Of a DNA stretch of 12,828 bases, positions 6,350 through 12,828 are shown in pieces (the stretch's first letter is position 1; each line of letters starts with the position of its first letter). The stretch spans positions 1 to 12,828 of the forward strand of contig JAJYBO010000060.1 in NCBI GenBank assembly GCA_021778975.1, read 5' to 3'. The notes beneath the pieces are model-generated. The model did not search any database and had not been told where the DNA came from. It was given only the letters and a program-made list of their open reading frames with translations. The position numbers were made by a program, and so were the translations under genes. This DNA comes from Deltaproteobacteria bacterium (GTDB lineage Bacteria > Desulfobacterota > Desulfobacteria > Desulfobacterales > Desulfatirhabdiaceae).

Positions 6350-8803
6350 ATGATAAATTTTACGAAAAAATTCAGACAGAGTGATTCGGGGTCTCAACCG
6401 ACGGTGCTGCCGCTGCTGCCGCTCAGAGACATCGTGGTCTTTCCTTATATGGTAGCGCCGTTGTTTGTCGGCCGATCCAAATCCGTCAAGGCGCTTGCGG
6501 ACGCCATGAACAACGAAAAGAGCGTGTTCCTGACGCGGCAAAAGGTCGTTGGTGAAGAAAATCCGGACATCAAGGATATGTGTACGGTAGGCACCATCGG
6601 CAGGGTCTTGCAGATTCTCCGCCTTCCGGATGGCACCATCAAGGCTCTGGTGGAAGGGCGTTTTCGCGCCCGAATTCAGAGGGTGGTGCCTCAGGAAGAT
6701 TTTTTTCAGGTTGAAGTGACGCCCATTCCTGAAGATTCCGAAAGCGGCGCGGAATCGGTGGCGCTGGGAAGGGCTATTGTCACAAGTTTTCGAGAATATG
6801 CGGAACTGGCAAAGACGATTTCCAAAGAACTGCTGAATACGGTTTCCACCATCGGCAATCTGTCTCAGTTGGCTGATACTGTCTCGGCTCACTTTTCTTT
6901 CAAGGTCGAAGACAAGCAGCGTCTGCTGGAAGCCGGCTCCTTGAACGAGCGTATGACGCTGTTGCTGAGTCTCATCAAAATGGAAATAGATGTGTTTCAG
7001 ATGGATCAGCGCATTAAAAATCGGGTCAAGGAACAGATGGACAAGACCCAGAAAAGCTACTATCTGAACGAGCAGATGCGCGCCATCAAGAAAGAGATGG
7101 GTACGGACGAAGAAACGGGGGATGACCTCAAAGAGCTGGAAAACCAGATTCAGCAGAAGAAGATGTCCATCGAGGCCGCGGACAAGGCGCTGCATGAATT
7201 CAAAAAACTGAAAATGATGGCGCCCATGTCCGCGGAAGCGACGGTCGTCAGAAACTATATAGACTGGATGATTAGCCTTCCCTGGTATGAACAGACAAGT
7301 GTTCAGGAAGATCAGCAGGAGGCGGAAAAAATTCTGAACGAGGATCATTTTGGTCTCGAAAAACCCAAAGAGCGAATCCTGGAGTATCTGGCGGTACAGT
7401 CCCTGGTCAAAAAGATCCGAGGCCCCATTCTGTGTTTTGTAGGTCCTCCGGGGGTCGGAAAAACGTCGCTGGCCAAATCCATCGCGCGGGCGACCGGCAG
7501 AAAGTATATCCGACTGTCTTTAGGCGGGGTGCGGGACGAAGCTGAAATACGAGGGCATCGCAGAACCTATATTGGCGCCATGCCGGGAAAAATCATCCAG
7601 AGTCTCAAAAAGGTTGGCGTCAATAACCCGGTGTTCTGTCTCGATGAAGTTGATAAAATGAGTATGGATTTTCGGGGAGATCCGTCGGCGGCGCTTCTTG
7701 AAGTTCTTGATCCAGAACAAAATTCAACCTTCAATGACCATTATCTGGACGTTGACTATGATCTGTCGGACATTTTTTTTGTCACCACCGCCAATACCCT
7801 GCCGGATATCCCCCTGCCCCTGCAGGACCGTATGGAGATCATCAGGCTGCCCGGATATACGGAATTTGAAAAATATCATATTGCCAGAGGTTTTCTGGTG
7901 GCTAAACAGATCAAACAAAACGGTCTTGACAGCAAAAAGATAGAGTTTACCAAAAACGCCATATTGGCAATCATTCAAAAATACACCCGTGAAGCCGGTG
8001 TCAGAAATCTGGAACGCGAAATTGCGTCCATATGCCGTAAAATCGCCCGTGATATCGCGAAAAATAAAGAATTGAATACGGTTGTCGTCAATTCCCGGTC
8101 TGTCCAGAAATATCTGGGGTCTGCCCGATACCGGTATGGGCAGATCGAAGCGAAAGATCAGGTCGGTATTGTGACTGGCATGGCCTGGACCCAGGTTGGG
8201 GGTGAATTGCTGTGTATAGAAACCCTGATTATGCCGGGAAAGGGAGAACAGATCATTACCGGAAAACTGGGGGATGTCATGAAGGAATCCGCTCAGGCGG
8301 CCGTCAGTTTTGTCCGCTCCCGCGCGGAGCGCCTCATGATTGACAAAGATTTTTATAAGCAATGCGACATTCATATCCATATTCCGGAAGGGGCCATTCC
8401 CAAGGACGGGCCTTCCGCGGGCATTTCGATGTGTACCTCCATTGTGTCCGCGTTGACACGGAAACCTGTGGATCGCAACACGGCCATGACGGGTGAAATC
8501 ACCCTGCGGGGACGGGTGTTGCCCATTGGCGGCGTCAAGGAAAAAATCCTGGCCGCCCATCGGGGAGGTTTGACCAAAATCATTCTTCCCAAAGAGAACG
8601 AAAAAGACCTCAAGGATATTCCTGACAGCATCTCACGCCAGATGGAGTTCATTCTGGTGGAACACATGGATGAGGTTCTGACGCATGCGCTGGTTATCGA
8701 ACCGGGAGTTCCCCTGTTTAACGGAACGGACATGTGTTTTGAATCTGTCCCCCATCCGACGGAGCCGTTTCAACCGGTTCAGCCAGGATGTTCGCTGGTG
8801 TGA
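6350..8803 (+). CDS. lon: Lon protease (ATP-dependent, LonA type)
   Basis: The 817-residue protein is a full-length LonA. The N-terminal substrate-binding domain spans roughly 15-215, followed by a coiled-coil stretch. The AAA+ module carries Walker A GPPGVGKT (365-372) and Walker B with D432-E433. The protease domain has catalytic S689 in KDGPSAG and K732 in GGVKEK, the Ser-Lys dyad with E. coli spacing. Lon degrades misfolded proteins and short-lived regulators. The start is uncertain: ATG 6350 or TTG 6341 three codons earlier, with only a weak AGG at 6336-6338. The 61 nt after clpX contain no terminator, so lon is probably reached by clpPX transcription, though a weak TTGTCG/TATGTA pair (6303-6332) could be an internal promoter. 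The C-terminus carries about 35 variable residues past the conserved domain. Confidence 0.97.
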   Translation: MINFTKKFRQSDSGSQPTVLPLLPLRDIVVFPYMVAPLFVGRSKSVKALADAMNNEKSVFLTRQKVVGEENPDIKDMCTVGTIGRVLQILRLPDGTIKALVEGRFRARIQRVVPQEDFFQVEVTPIPEDSESGAESVALGRAIVTSFREYAELAKTISKELLNTVSTIGNLSQLADTVSAHFSFKVEDKQRLLEAGSLNERMTLLLSLIKMEIDVFQMDQRIKNRVKEQMDKTQKSYYLNEQMRAIKKEMGTDEETGDDLKELENQIQQKKMSIEAADKALHEFKKLKMMAPMSAEATVVRNYIDWMISLPWYEQTSVQEDQQEAEKILNEDHFGLEKPKERILEYLAVQSLVKKIRGPILCFVGPPGVGKTSLAKSIARATGRKYIRLSLGGVRDEAEIRGHRRTYIGAMPGKIIQSLKKVGVNNPVFCLDEVDKMSMDFRGDPSAALLEVLDPEQNSTFNDHYLDVDYDLSDIFFVTTANTLPDIPLPLQDRMEIIRLPGYTEFEKYHIARGFLVAKQIKQNGLDSKKIEFTKNAILAIIQKYTREAGVRNLEREIASICRKIARDIAKNKELNTVVVNSRSVQKYLGSARYRYGQIEAKDQVGIVTGMAWTQVGGELLCIETLIMPGKGEQIITGKLGDVMKESAQAAVSFVRSRAERLMIDKDFYKQCDIHIHIPEGAIPKDGPSAGISMCTSIVSALTRKPVDRNTAMTGEITLRGRVLPIGGVKEKILAAHRGGLTKIILPKENEKDLKDIPDSISRQMEFILVEHMDEVLTHALVIEPGVPLFNGTDMCFESVPHPTEPFQPVQPGCSLV

Positions 8804-8812
8804 TTTTTCTTC

Positions 8813-8841
8813 TTGACACCGCTGGATAGTTTTTATATAAG
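8813..8841 (+). promoter_or_regulatory. Promoter of the tRNA-Val/tRNA-Asp operon
   Basis: A perfect -35 TTGACA (8813-8818), a 17-nt spacer and TATAAG (8836-8841), which matches five of six consensus bases, lie just after the lon stop. The predicted start near 8848 is about 19 nt before the tRNA-Val 5' end. This is the strongest sigma-70-type promoter in the window, as expected for stable RNA. Confidence 0.8.
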
Positions 8842-8866
8842 GCACAAGTCTTTGTGATACGAAGAC

Positions 8867-8942
8867 GGGCGGGTAGCTCAGTTGGGAGAGCATCGGCCTT
8901 ACAAGCCGAGGGCCACAGGTTCAAGCCCTGTTCCGCCCACCA
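8867..8942 (+). tRNA. tRNA-Val (UAC)
   Basis: Acceptor GGGCGGG (8867-8873) pairs with TCCGCCC (8932-8938) with one G-U, followed by discriminator A and encoded CCA. The anticodon stem TCGGC/GCCGA encloses CTTACAA with anticodon TAC at 8900-8902. D arm AGCTCAGTTGG and T loop GTTCAAGCC are canonical. The gene is complete at 76 nt. Confidence 0.98.
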
Positions 8943-8974
8943 TTTCAGACCGTCCGATTTCGGTATCTCTGAAA
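8943..8974 (+). repeat. Hairpin in the tRNA-Val/tRNA-Asp spacer
   Basis: TTTCAGA (8943-8949) pairs perfectly with TCTGAAA (8968-8974), and CCG/CGG inside it can extend the stem. It begins directly after the encoded CCA of tRNA-Val and has no U-run. It is therefore more likely a processing feature of the dicistronic precursor than a terminator. Confidence 0.45.
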
Positions 8975-9000
8975 GGTGAGGCAATTTCACAAAGCATTGC

Positions 9001-9077
<77 letters not shown>

Positions 9078-9094
9078 TATTCGCTGTCAAAATG

Positions 9095-9125
9095 GGGGTT
9101 ACACGTTGCTGTAATCCCTTTTTTT
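9095..9125 (+). terminator. Intrinsic terminator of the tRNA operon
   Basis: GGGGTTACA (9095-9103) pairs with TGTAATCCC (9110-9118), including one G-U, around a 6-nt loop, and seven T follow. It lies 18 nt after tRNA-Asp and gives the operon a clean end. Confidence 0.88.
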
Positions 9126-9155
9126 CTTTAATTTAGAAAGCAAAAAGGAAGTCCC

Positions 9156-9362
9156 ATGGCAAATATCACTCCTCATTGTGAAGGCTGCACCAAAATCAAC
9201 GCCAATAACGACTGTACGGTATATCCCAATCCTGCACTGATGATGCGCTGGGTGGATGACAAGAAGATCAAATTTGGCTGTGCGTTCAATGCCACCAGAT
9301 ATACCGAGACAACCACCAAAGAAAAAGTGCGCGTGGGGCAGCAGAAACAAAAGAAAAAATGA
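9156..9362 (+). CDS. Small cysteine-rich protein of unknown function
   Basis: A 68-residue protein starts at ATG 9156 behind a good ribosome site, AAGGAAG (9145-9151). Four cysteines (C8, C11, C20, C42) are arranged as CxxC, a CTVY motif and GCAFN, which could form one metal-binding knuckle. YPNPALMMRW follows the third cysteine. The C-terminus is strongly basic (KEKVRVGQQKQKKK). No signal peptide or membrane segment is seen. The CxVYxxP(...)R/K-W pattern reminds me of small cysteine-rich 'PxxKW' proteins of deltaproteobacteria, but this is a loose resemblance from memory and not a firm assignment. It sits between two intrinsic terminators (9095-9125 and 9398-9444). No clear promoter is visible in the 30 nt left between the tRNA terminator and the start codon, so it may depend on read-through. 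The strong ribosome site and codon pattern make it a real gene. Confidence 0.75.
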   Translation: MANITPHCEGCTKINANNDCTVYPNPALMMRWVDDKKIKFGCAFNATRYTETTTKEKVRVGQQKQKKK

Positions 9363-9397
9363 GATGCGTTACTGGCGAGTCGCGCTGTCTTTTTACT

Positions 9398-9444
9398 AAC
9401 CCGTATTGTCTGCCCCAAACCGGTCGGAATACGGGTTTTTTTTT
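9398..9444 (+). terminator. Intrinsic terminator between the small Cys-rich gene and miaA
   Basis: AACCCGTATT (9398-9407) is the exact inverse of AATACGGGTT (9428-9437). The 20-nt loop is long, and nine T in total follow the GGG. It lies 36 nt after the small gene's stop and ends 18 nt before the miaA ATG. The arms are perfect over 10 bp. Confidence 0.75.
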
Positions 9445-9462
9445 GAATATGACCCTTCCGGC

Positions 9463-10386
9463 ATGAAAGAAAAACCACGCGTCGCCATTATATGCGGGCC
9501 TACCGGTGTTGGTAAAACGGGAATATCCATTGATATCGCAGCGCAACTGAATGCGGAAATTGTCAGCGCGGATTCCATGCAGATATATCGGTATATGGAT
9601 ATCGGCACCGCAAAACCCACTGCCGCCGAAAGAGCGCGCGCGCCCCATCACATGGTGGATATCATCAATCCGGACGACGATTTCGACGCCCGGCAATACG
9701 CGGCCGCCAGCCGTAATATCATTGACAGGCTGGCGGCCGCGGAAAAGCCTGTGCTGATTGTTGGGGGGTCCGGTTTGTACATTCGGGCGCTGGTTCACGG
9801 GGTGTTCGATGCAGCCTCTGGCAATCCGCACATTCGTATTCGCCTCCGGCAAGAAATGGAAACCGCAGGTACGGAAGCAATGTTCAAACGGTTACAGAGC
9901 TGCGATCCGCAGTCTGCTGTTCGCATTCATCCTCATGACGCCTACCGCATTCTCCGCGCGCTGGAGGTTTATGAGACCACAGGTCGTCCCATTTCGTCTT
10001 TTCATCAGTCTCATCATTTTGGTGAGTCTTTTTTCCATGTCTTAAAAATGGGTCTTTATCGTGACAGAAAAACGTTGTATGAACGTATTGATCGGCGTGT
10101 TGACCAGATGATGACAGACGGGCTTTTGAATGAAGTTCACTCCCTTCTTGACAGAGGATTTTCTTCAAGTTTAAAATCCATGAAATCCATAGGATATCAT
10201 CAGATCTGCGATTATATCGAAGGCCGTTCGAACTGGGACGCGGCGATACAGACCATAAAAAGAGATAGCCGCCGTTACGCCAAGCGCCAGTTTACCTGGT
10301 TTAAATCAGACCCACAGTTACAATGGATTGACACGGACCATCCAGATGAAATTTATCACCAAATCAAAACCTTTCTCTTATCCTGA
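9463..10386 (+). CDS. miaA: tRNA dimethylallyltransferase MiaA
   Basis: This 307-residue MiaA transfers a dimethylallyl group from DMAPP to N6 of A37 in tRNAs that read UNN codons. The P-loop GPTGVGKT lies at 12-19. SADSMQIYR (35-43) carries the catalytic D37 and the A37-recognition residues. IVGGSGLYIRAL follows, and the C-terminal tRNA-clamping segment RDSRRYAKRQFTWFK is intact. The ATG at 9463 is chosen because it begins the family N-terminus directly before the P-loop. An in-frame TTG at 9406 would lie inside the terminator hairpin. No Shine-Dalgarno is visible before the ATG, and no promoter separates it from the terminator, so expression may be low or depend on read-through. Its 3' end overlaps the next gene. 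Confidence 0.95.
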   Translation: MKEKPRVAIICGPTGVGKTGISIDIAAQLNAEIVSADSMQIYRYMDIGTAKPTAAERARAPHHMVDIINPDDDFDARQYAAASRNIIDRLAAAEKPVLIVGGSGLYIRALVHGVFDAASGNPHIRIRLRQEMETAGTEAMFKRLQSCDPQSAVRIHPHDAYRILRALEVYETTGRPISSFHQSHHFGESFFHVLKMGLYRDRKTLYERIDRRVDQMMTDGLLNEVHSLLDRGFSSSLKSMKSIGYHQICDYIEGRSNWDAAIQTIKRDSRRYAKRQFTWFKSDPQLQWIDTDHPDEIYHQIKTFLLS

Positions 10387-12166
10387 AAATCCTGCATGTT
10401 TTGTGACGGTATCCATCAGAACCCATGTGGCCATTGTCTTACGGACAGCGACGCTGGCGTGGTGCATGCTGATTTTGTTCGCGAATGTTGGTGATTGCGT
10501 CGTGACCGGAAAGATATACCCGGCATCCCCGGCGGGAATGATGCTCGAAAAACGGATAGAGGACGCTAAAATCGGGGCGACACCGTCATTCCCACAGCTT
10601 CCTGAAATCCATTGTGCTTCCGTTATTATCCAGTATTATGAAGGCCATGAACAGCATTTCATATGGTTCAAAGATGGACGGCTGACCTCCCAGGCAGAGA
10701 AGCTGAAAGATATCATCGAATCCTGTGGTCAGGAAGGATTGACACCGGAAGATTATCACATTGACCGCATCCGGTCTCTTATCGGCGATCTGAAACATCC
10801 GCAAGAAGCTTTGAATCCCCAAAAGCAGGTTGATCTGGAGCTTTTGCTGACAGATGCCTATGTGCTGCTGGGGGTTCATCTGGAGTTTGGACGGGTCAAT
10901 CCGAGCGCTGTTGATTCTACCTGGTTACTTGTCAATTCTGAAACCGGGGGGCTTTCACGGCTCGAATCCGCTGCACTCGAGGGGACGGCCATTCCGTACT
11001 TACAGCAATTGCAGCCTGCCAGCCCGGGGTATGCCCGTCTGAAGGACGCGCTACGGCGCTATGTAACTATTCAAAAAAACGGCGGGTGGCCCCTCATTCC
11101 CTCCGGAGTTTCGTTAAAAATCAACGATGTTGACCCGCGCATCAAACTGATCCGAAAACGCCTTGCCATCACCGGAGACTTGAATTCATCAGATCGTCCC
11201 GCCAATCCCGCTGTTTTTGACGAAGACCTGATGGAGGGCGTACAGCACTTTCAAAGACGACATGGCATCGAGCCGGACGGTGTTATTGGCCCCGGCACAT
11301 TGTCGGCCATGAATACATCCGTATCGGATCGCATACAACAGATTGAACTGAATCTGGAGCGCTGGCGATGGATTCCTCGCGATCTGGGAAAACGGTATAT
11401 TCTCGTGAATATCGCGGATTACAGTCTGGCGGTTGTGGATGATGGATCTACCGTATTGCGTATGCGGGTGGTGGTCGGAAAAGCCTATCGCCGGACGCCG
11501 GTTTTCAGCGATGCCATCAAATATATGGTGTTGAATCCGTACTGGAATGTTCCGTATAAAATCGCCACGGAAGACAAACTCCCGCTCATTCGCAAAAATC
11601 CGATGTACCTGATTCAGCATCACATCAAGGTGTTTGAAAATAGCGCCGGAGAAAACGCCCCGGACATCGATCCGATGACCATTGACTGGTATCGGGTGAA
11701 TGCCGGCAATTTTCCGTACCGGTTTCGTCAGGATCCCGGCCCGATGAATGCGTTGGGGCGGATTAAATTTATGCTGTCCAACAAATTTTCGATCTATCTG
11801 CACGATACGTCACAGCGCAGTCTGTTCAAAAGGACAAGCCGAAGTTTCAGCTCCGGCTGCATTCGCATCGAAAAGCCCTTCGAGCTGGCCGAATATCTTC
11901 TGAAAGACGAACCCCAGTGGTCCGCCAAACGGATTTCGGAAGTAGTTGCGAGCGGTACCCCCACGGTTGTTCGGTTGAAGGAACCCATGCCGGTATATCT
12001 GATATACTGGACGGCATGGGTGAATAAAAACGGAATGGTGTGTTTTGCAAAGGATATTTATCATCGGGATCCGCCGCTCGATAAGGCGTTGAACGCTTCC
12101 CTCGATACGGCAGTTCATCTGATTCCATCCGCCCGATATTCGGAACTGCGAGCTGTCGCACGCTGA
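10346..12166 (+). CDS. YcbB-type L,D-transpeptidase
   Basis: The 606-residue protein has the layout of the large L,D-transpeptidases of the YcbB/LdtD type. A signal or membrane segment lies near residues 35-53 (hydrophobic core AWCMLILFANV), followed by a scaffold domain. A peptidoglycan-binding domain spans about 262-322, with FQRRHGIEPDGVIGPGT. A YkuD catalytic domain spans about 350-510. The active-site motif is HDT (H486) through SSGCIR, with nucleophile C505. Such enzymes make 3-3 (mDAP-mDAP) cross-links in peptidoglycan, or attach proteins to it, in the periplasm. The start is uncertain. ATG 10346 overlaps miaA by 41 nt; GTG 10403 would give a more typical signal peptide but lacks a ribosome site. 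The stop codon reaches two bases into the direct repeat at 12165. The convergent neighbour is a YcbK-like murein endopeptidase. Confidence 0.92.
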   Translation: MKFITKSKPFSYPENPACFVTVSIRTHVAIVLRTATLAWCMLILFANVGDCVVTGKIYPASPAGMMLEKRIEDAKIGATPSFPQLPEIHCASVIIQYYEGHEQHFIWFKDGRLTSQAEKLKDIIESCGQEGLTPEDYHIDRIRSLIGDLKHPQEALNPQKQVDLELLLTDAYVLLGVHLEFGRVNPSAVDSTWLLVNSETGGLSRLESAALEGTAIPYLQQLQPASPGYARLKDALRRYVTIQKNGGWPLIPSGVSLKINDVDPRIKLIRKRLAITGDLNSSDRPANPAVFDEDLMEGVQHFQRRHGIEPDGVIGPGTLSAMNTSVSDRIQQIELNLERWRWIPRDLGKRYILVNIADYSLAVVDDGSTVLRMRVVVGKAYRRTPVFSDAIKYMVLNPYWNVPYKIATEDKLPLIRKNPMYLIQHHIKVFENSAGENAPDIDPMTIDWYRVNAGNFPYRFRQDPGPMNALGRIKFMLSNKFSIYLHDTSQRSLFKRTSRSFSSGCIRIEKPFELAEYLLKDEPQWSAKRISEVVASGTPTVVRLKEPMPVYLIYWTAWVNKNGMVCFAKDIYHRDPPLDKALNASLDTAVHLIPSARYSELRAVAR

Positions 12167-12189
12167 CTTTTTACGAGAGCATCAGATTT
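12165..12189 (+). repeat. 25-nt direct repeat, left copy
   Basis: The 25-nt sequence begins GACTTTTTACGAGAGC. It recurs at 12322-12346 with a single A/G difference, and the pair brackets the 124-nt element. Its first 12 nt are the exact inverse of TCGTAAAAAGTC at 12197-12208, so left repeat and element end can form a 12-bp hairpin with a 20-nt loop. That hairpin could end transcription of the transpeptidase gene. Confidence 0.85.
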
Positions 12190-12313
12190 GACGGCTTCGT
12201 AAAAAGTCCGGATGCTGCGTTGCGCTGCATCCTTCGTCGTTGCGGCGTACCATAAGTACGCCTCACTCCTCATGATTTGCGCGCCTTGCCTGCGAACTTT
12301 TTACAAAGCCGTC
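12190..12313. mobile_element. MITE-like 124-nt hairpin-rich repeat element
   Basis: Terminal inverted repeats of 20 nt (12190-12209 and 12294-12313) match at 18 positions and start GACGGCTT. Inside are two further hairpins: GGATGC-T-GCG/CGC-T-GCATCC (12210-12232) and a perfect GGCGTAC/GTACGCC (12244-12262). No coding capacity is present. The left 43 nt recur inverted at 1807-1849, which shows this is a dispersed repeat. Size and termini fit a miniature inverted-repeat transposable element or a large palindromic repeat. No target-site duplication is evident, and no cognate transposase is in the window. Confidence 0.8.
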
Positions 12314-12321
12314 CGAAATTC

Positions 12322-12346
12322 GACTTTTTACGAGGGCATCAGATTT
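12322..12346 (+). repeat. 25-nt direct repeat, right copy
   Basis: This copy differs from 12165-12189 at one position (G for A at 12335). Its last two bases belong to the TAA stop of the minus-strand endopeptidase gene. Eight bases (CGAAATTC) separate it from the end of the 124-nt element. Confidence 0.85.
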
Positions 12347-12828
12347 ACCAGTACCGTACATTCCCGACATCAACGTGTACAAAATTTTCGTCCGGATAAT
12401 ACCCGACGCCGCCTTTTTTCAGACCGACGGCGGCCCGGCGGATAGAAGCGATGTTGCGGTTGGGAAGACGAATGTCCGCCGCCTTGCCCTTGATATGAAG
12501 ACTGTGTCTGGCGACATTCGGGCTTTCCCTACATAGCAACGCGTTTGTCGCCGGTGTTCGGTAGCCGGAGATGATGTAAAACGGCGTTTTATGGGTCTCT
12601 AACTTCAGCGAAATGCTATACAGACAATCCAGAAGTTTGGGATCGATGGGTTTGATAGTTCCTGTCCGATAATCTCGGAACAAGTGATTGATGTCCTTCA
12701 GTGCTGCATGTGAATACTTTCCCCGTGTAAAATAGGCCACATCCATTTTCTCTCCTGTATGGAGATTGTAGAAATGCAGCGCTCTTGTCGCCGCCGCCTT
12801 CGCTTTGACCACTTTGGCGTGTTTCGCT
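12345..12828 (-). CDS. DUF882/YcbK-family murein endopeptidase (M15-like), N-terminus cut by window edge
   Basis: The minus-strand frame is open from the right edge to TAA at 12347-12345, giving 161 visible codons. The characteristic domain start is ALHFYNLHTGE, followed by INHLFRDYRTG, ISGYRTPATN, ARHSLHIKGKAADIRLP and FVHVDVGNVRYW. The HxxGxAxD motif (H at 12497-12495, D at 12476-12474) and the later FVHVD histidine are the expected metal ligands of the M15-like D-Ala/LD-type peptidase fold. The E. coli relative YcbK/MepK cuts mDAP-mDAP 3-3 cross-links. The visible GTG near 12812 is unlikely to be the start: the frame stays open upstream, and exported members carry a signal peptide before this domain. 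The gene converges on the L,D-transpeptidase. In E. coli, ycbB and ycbK are also neighbours but in tandem. Confidence 0.88.
   Translation of the reverse strand, partial: AKHAKVVKAKAAATRALHFYNLHTGEKMDVAYFTRGKYSHAALKDINHLFRDYRTGTIKPIDPKLLDCLYSISLKLETHKTPFYIISGYRTPATNALLCRESPNVARHSLHIKGKAADIRLPNRNIASIRRAAVGLKKGGVGYYPDENFVHVDVGNVRYW

Noticed and set aside
6326..7348. 340-codon open frame on the minus strand opposite lon
   Set aside because: It is antisense to conserved lon sequence, low in complexity and rich in F, H and R, which is typical of a shadow frame.
7724..8560. 278-codon open frame on the minus strand opposite the lon protease domain
   Set aside because: It is the shadow of a conserved gene with no family resemblance or ribosome site.
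12212..12445. 77-codon frame across the repeat element
   Set aside because: It reads through inverted repeats and into the antisense of the endopeptidase gene, so it is not coding.

Overview
The window looks like a chromosomal segment of a sulfate-reducing-type deltaproteobacterium (Desulfobacterota, probably Desulfobacterales). This is an inference from three things: a HesB/IscA-like gene read through an in-frame UGA as a selenoprotein, a near-perfect sigma-54 promoter in front of a housekeeping protease operon, and the overall protein character. No 16S rRNA or other direct taxonomic marker is present.

Left part (1-2705). A minus-strand HD-domain phosphohydrolase gene runs off the left edge. 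It is divergent from epmA, the lysyl-tRNA-synthetase paralogue that modifies elongation factor P. Next come a short palindrome, a 43-nt solo end of a repeat element, and the HesB-like gene at 1964-2278, whose Sec codon is UGA at 2060-2062. A conventional ORF caller keeps only its last 67 codons. A hairpin terminator follows, then about 360 nt without a gene that holds a promoter and a small inverted-repeat element in front of tRNA-Leu(UAG).

Central part (2706-8803). The conserved proteostasis block tig-clpP-clpX-lon encodes a ribosome-bound chaperone, the ClpXP protease and the Lon protease. A TGGCAC-N5-TTGCT motif with exact -24/-12 spacing lies between tig and clpP. It suggests that clpP, clpX and perhaps lon are switched by sigma-54 and an enhancer-binding activator.

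Right-centre (8804-10386). A compact tRNA operon, tRNA-Val(UAC) and tRNA-Asp(GUC), has a clear promoter and an intrinsic terminator. It is followed by a small cysteine-rich protein gene with its own terminator, then miaA (tRNA A37 dimethylallyltransferase).

Right end (10346-12828). A large YcbB-type L,D-transpeptidase gene overlaps the end of miaA. It faces a DUF882/YcbK-type murein endopeptidase gene that runs off the right edge. These two enzyme types respectively make and cut 3-3 peptidoglycan cross-links. The gap between their stop codons is filled by a 124-nt hairpin-rich element flanked by 25-nt direct repeats. One end of this element recurs near hesB, and a reduced relative recurs near tRNA-Leu.
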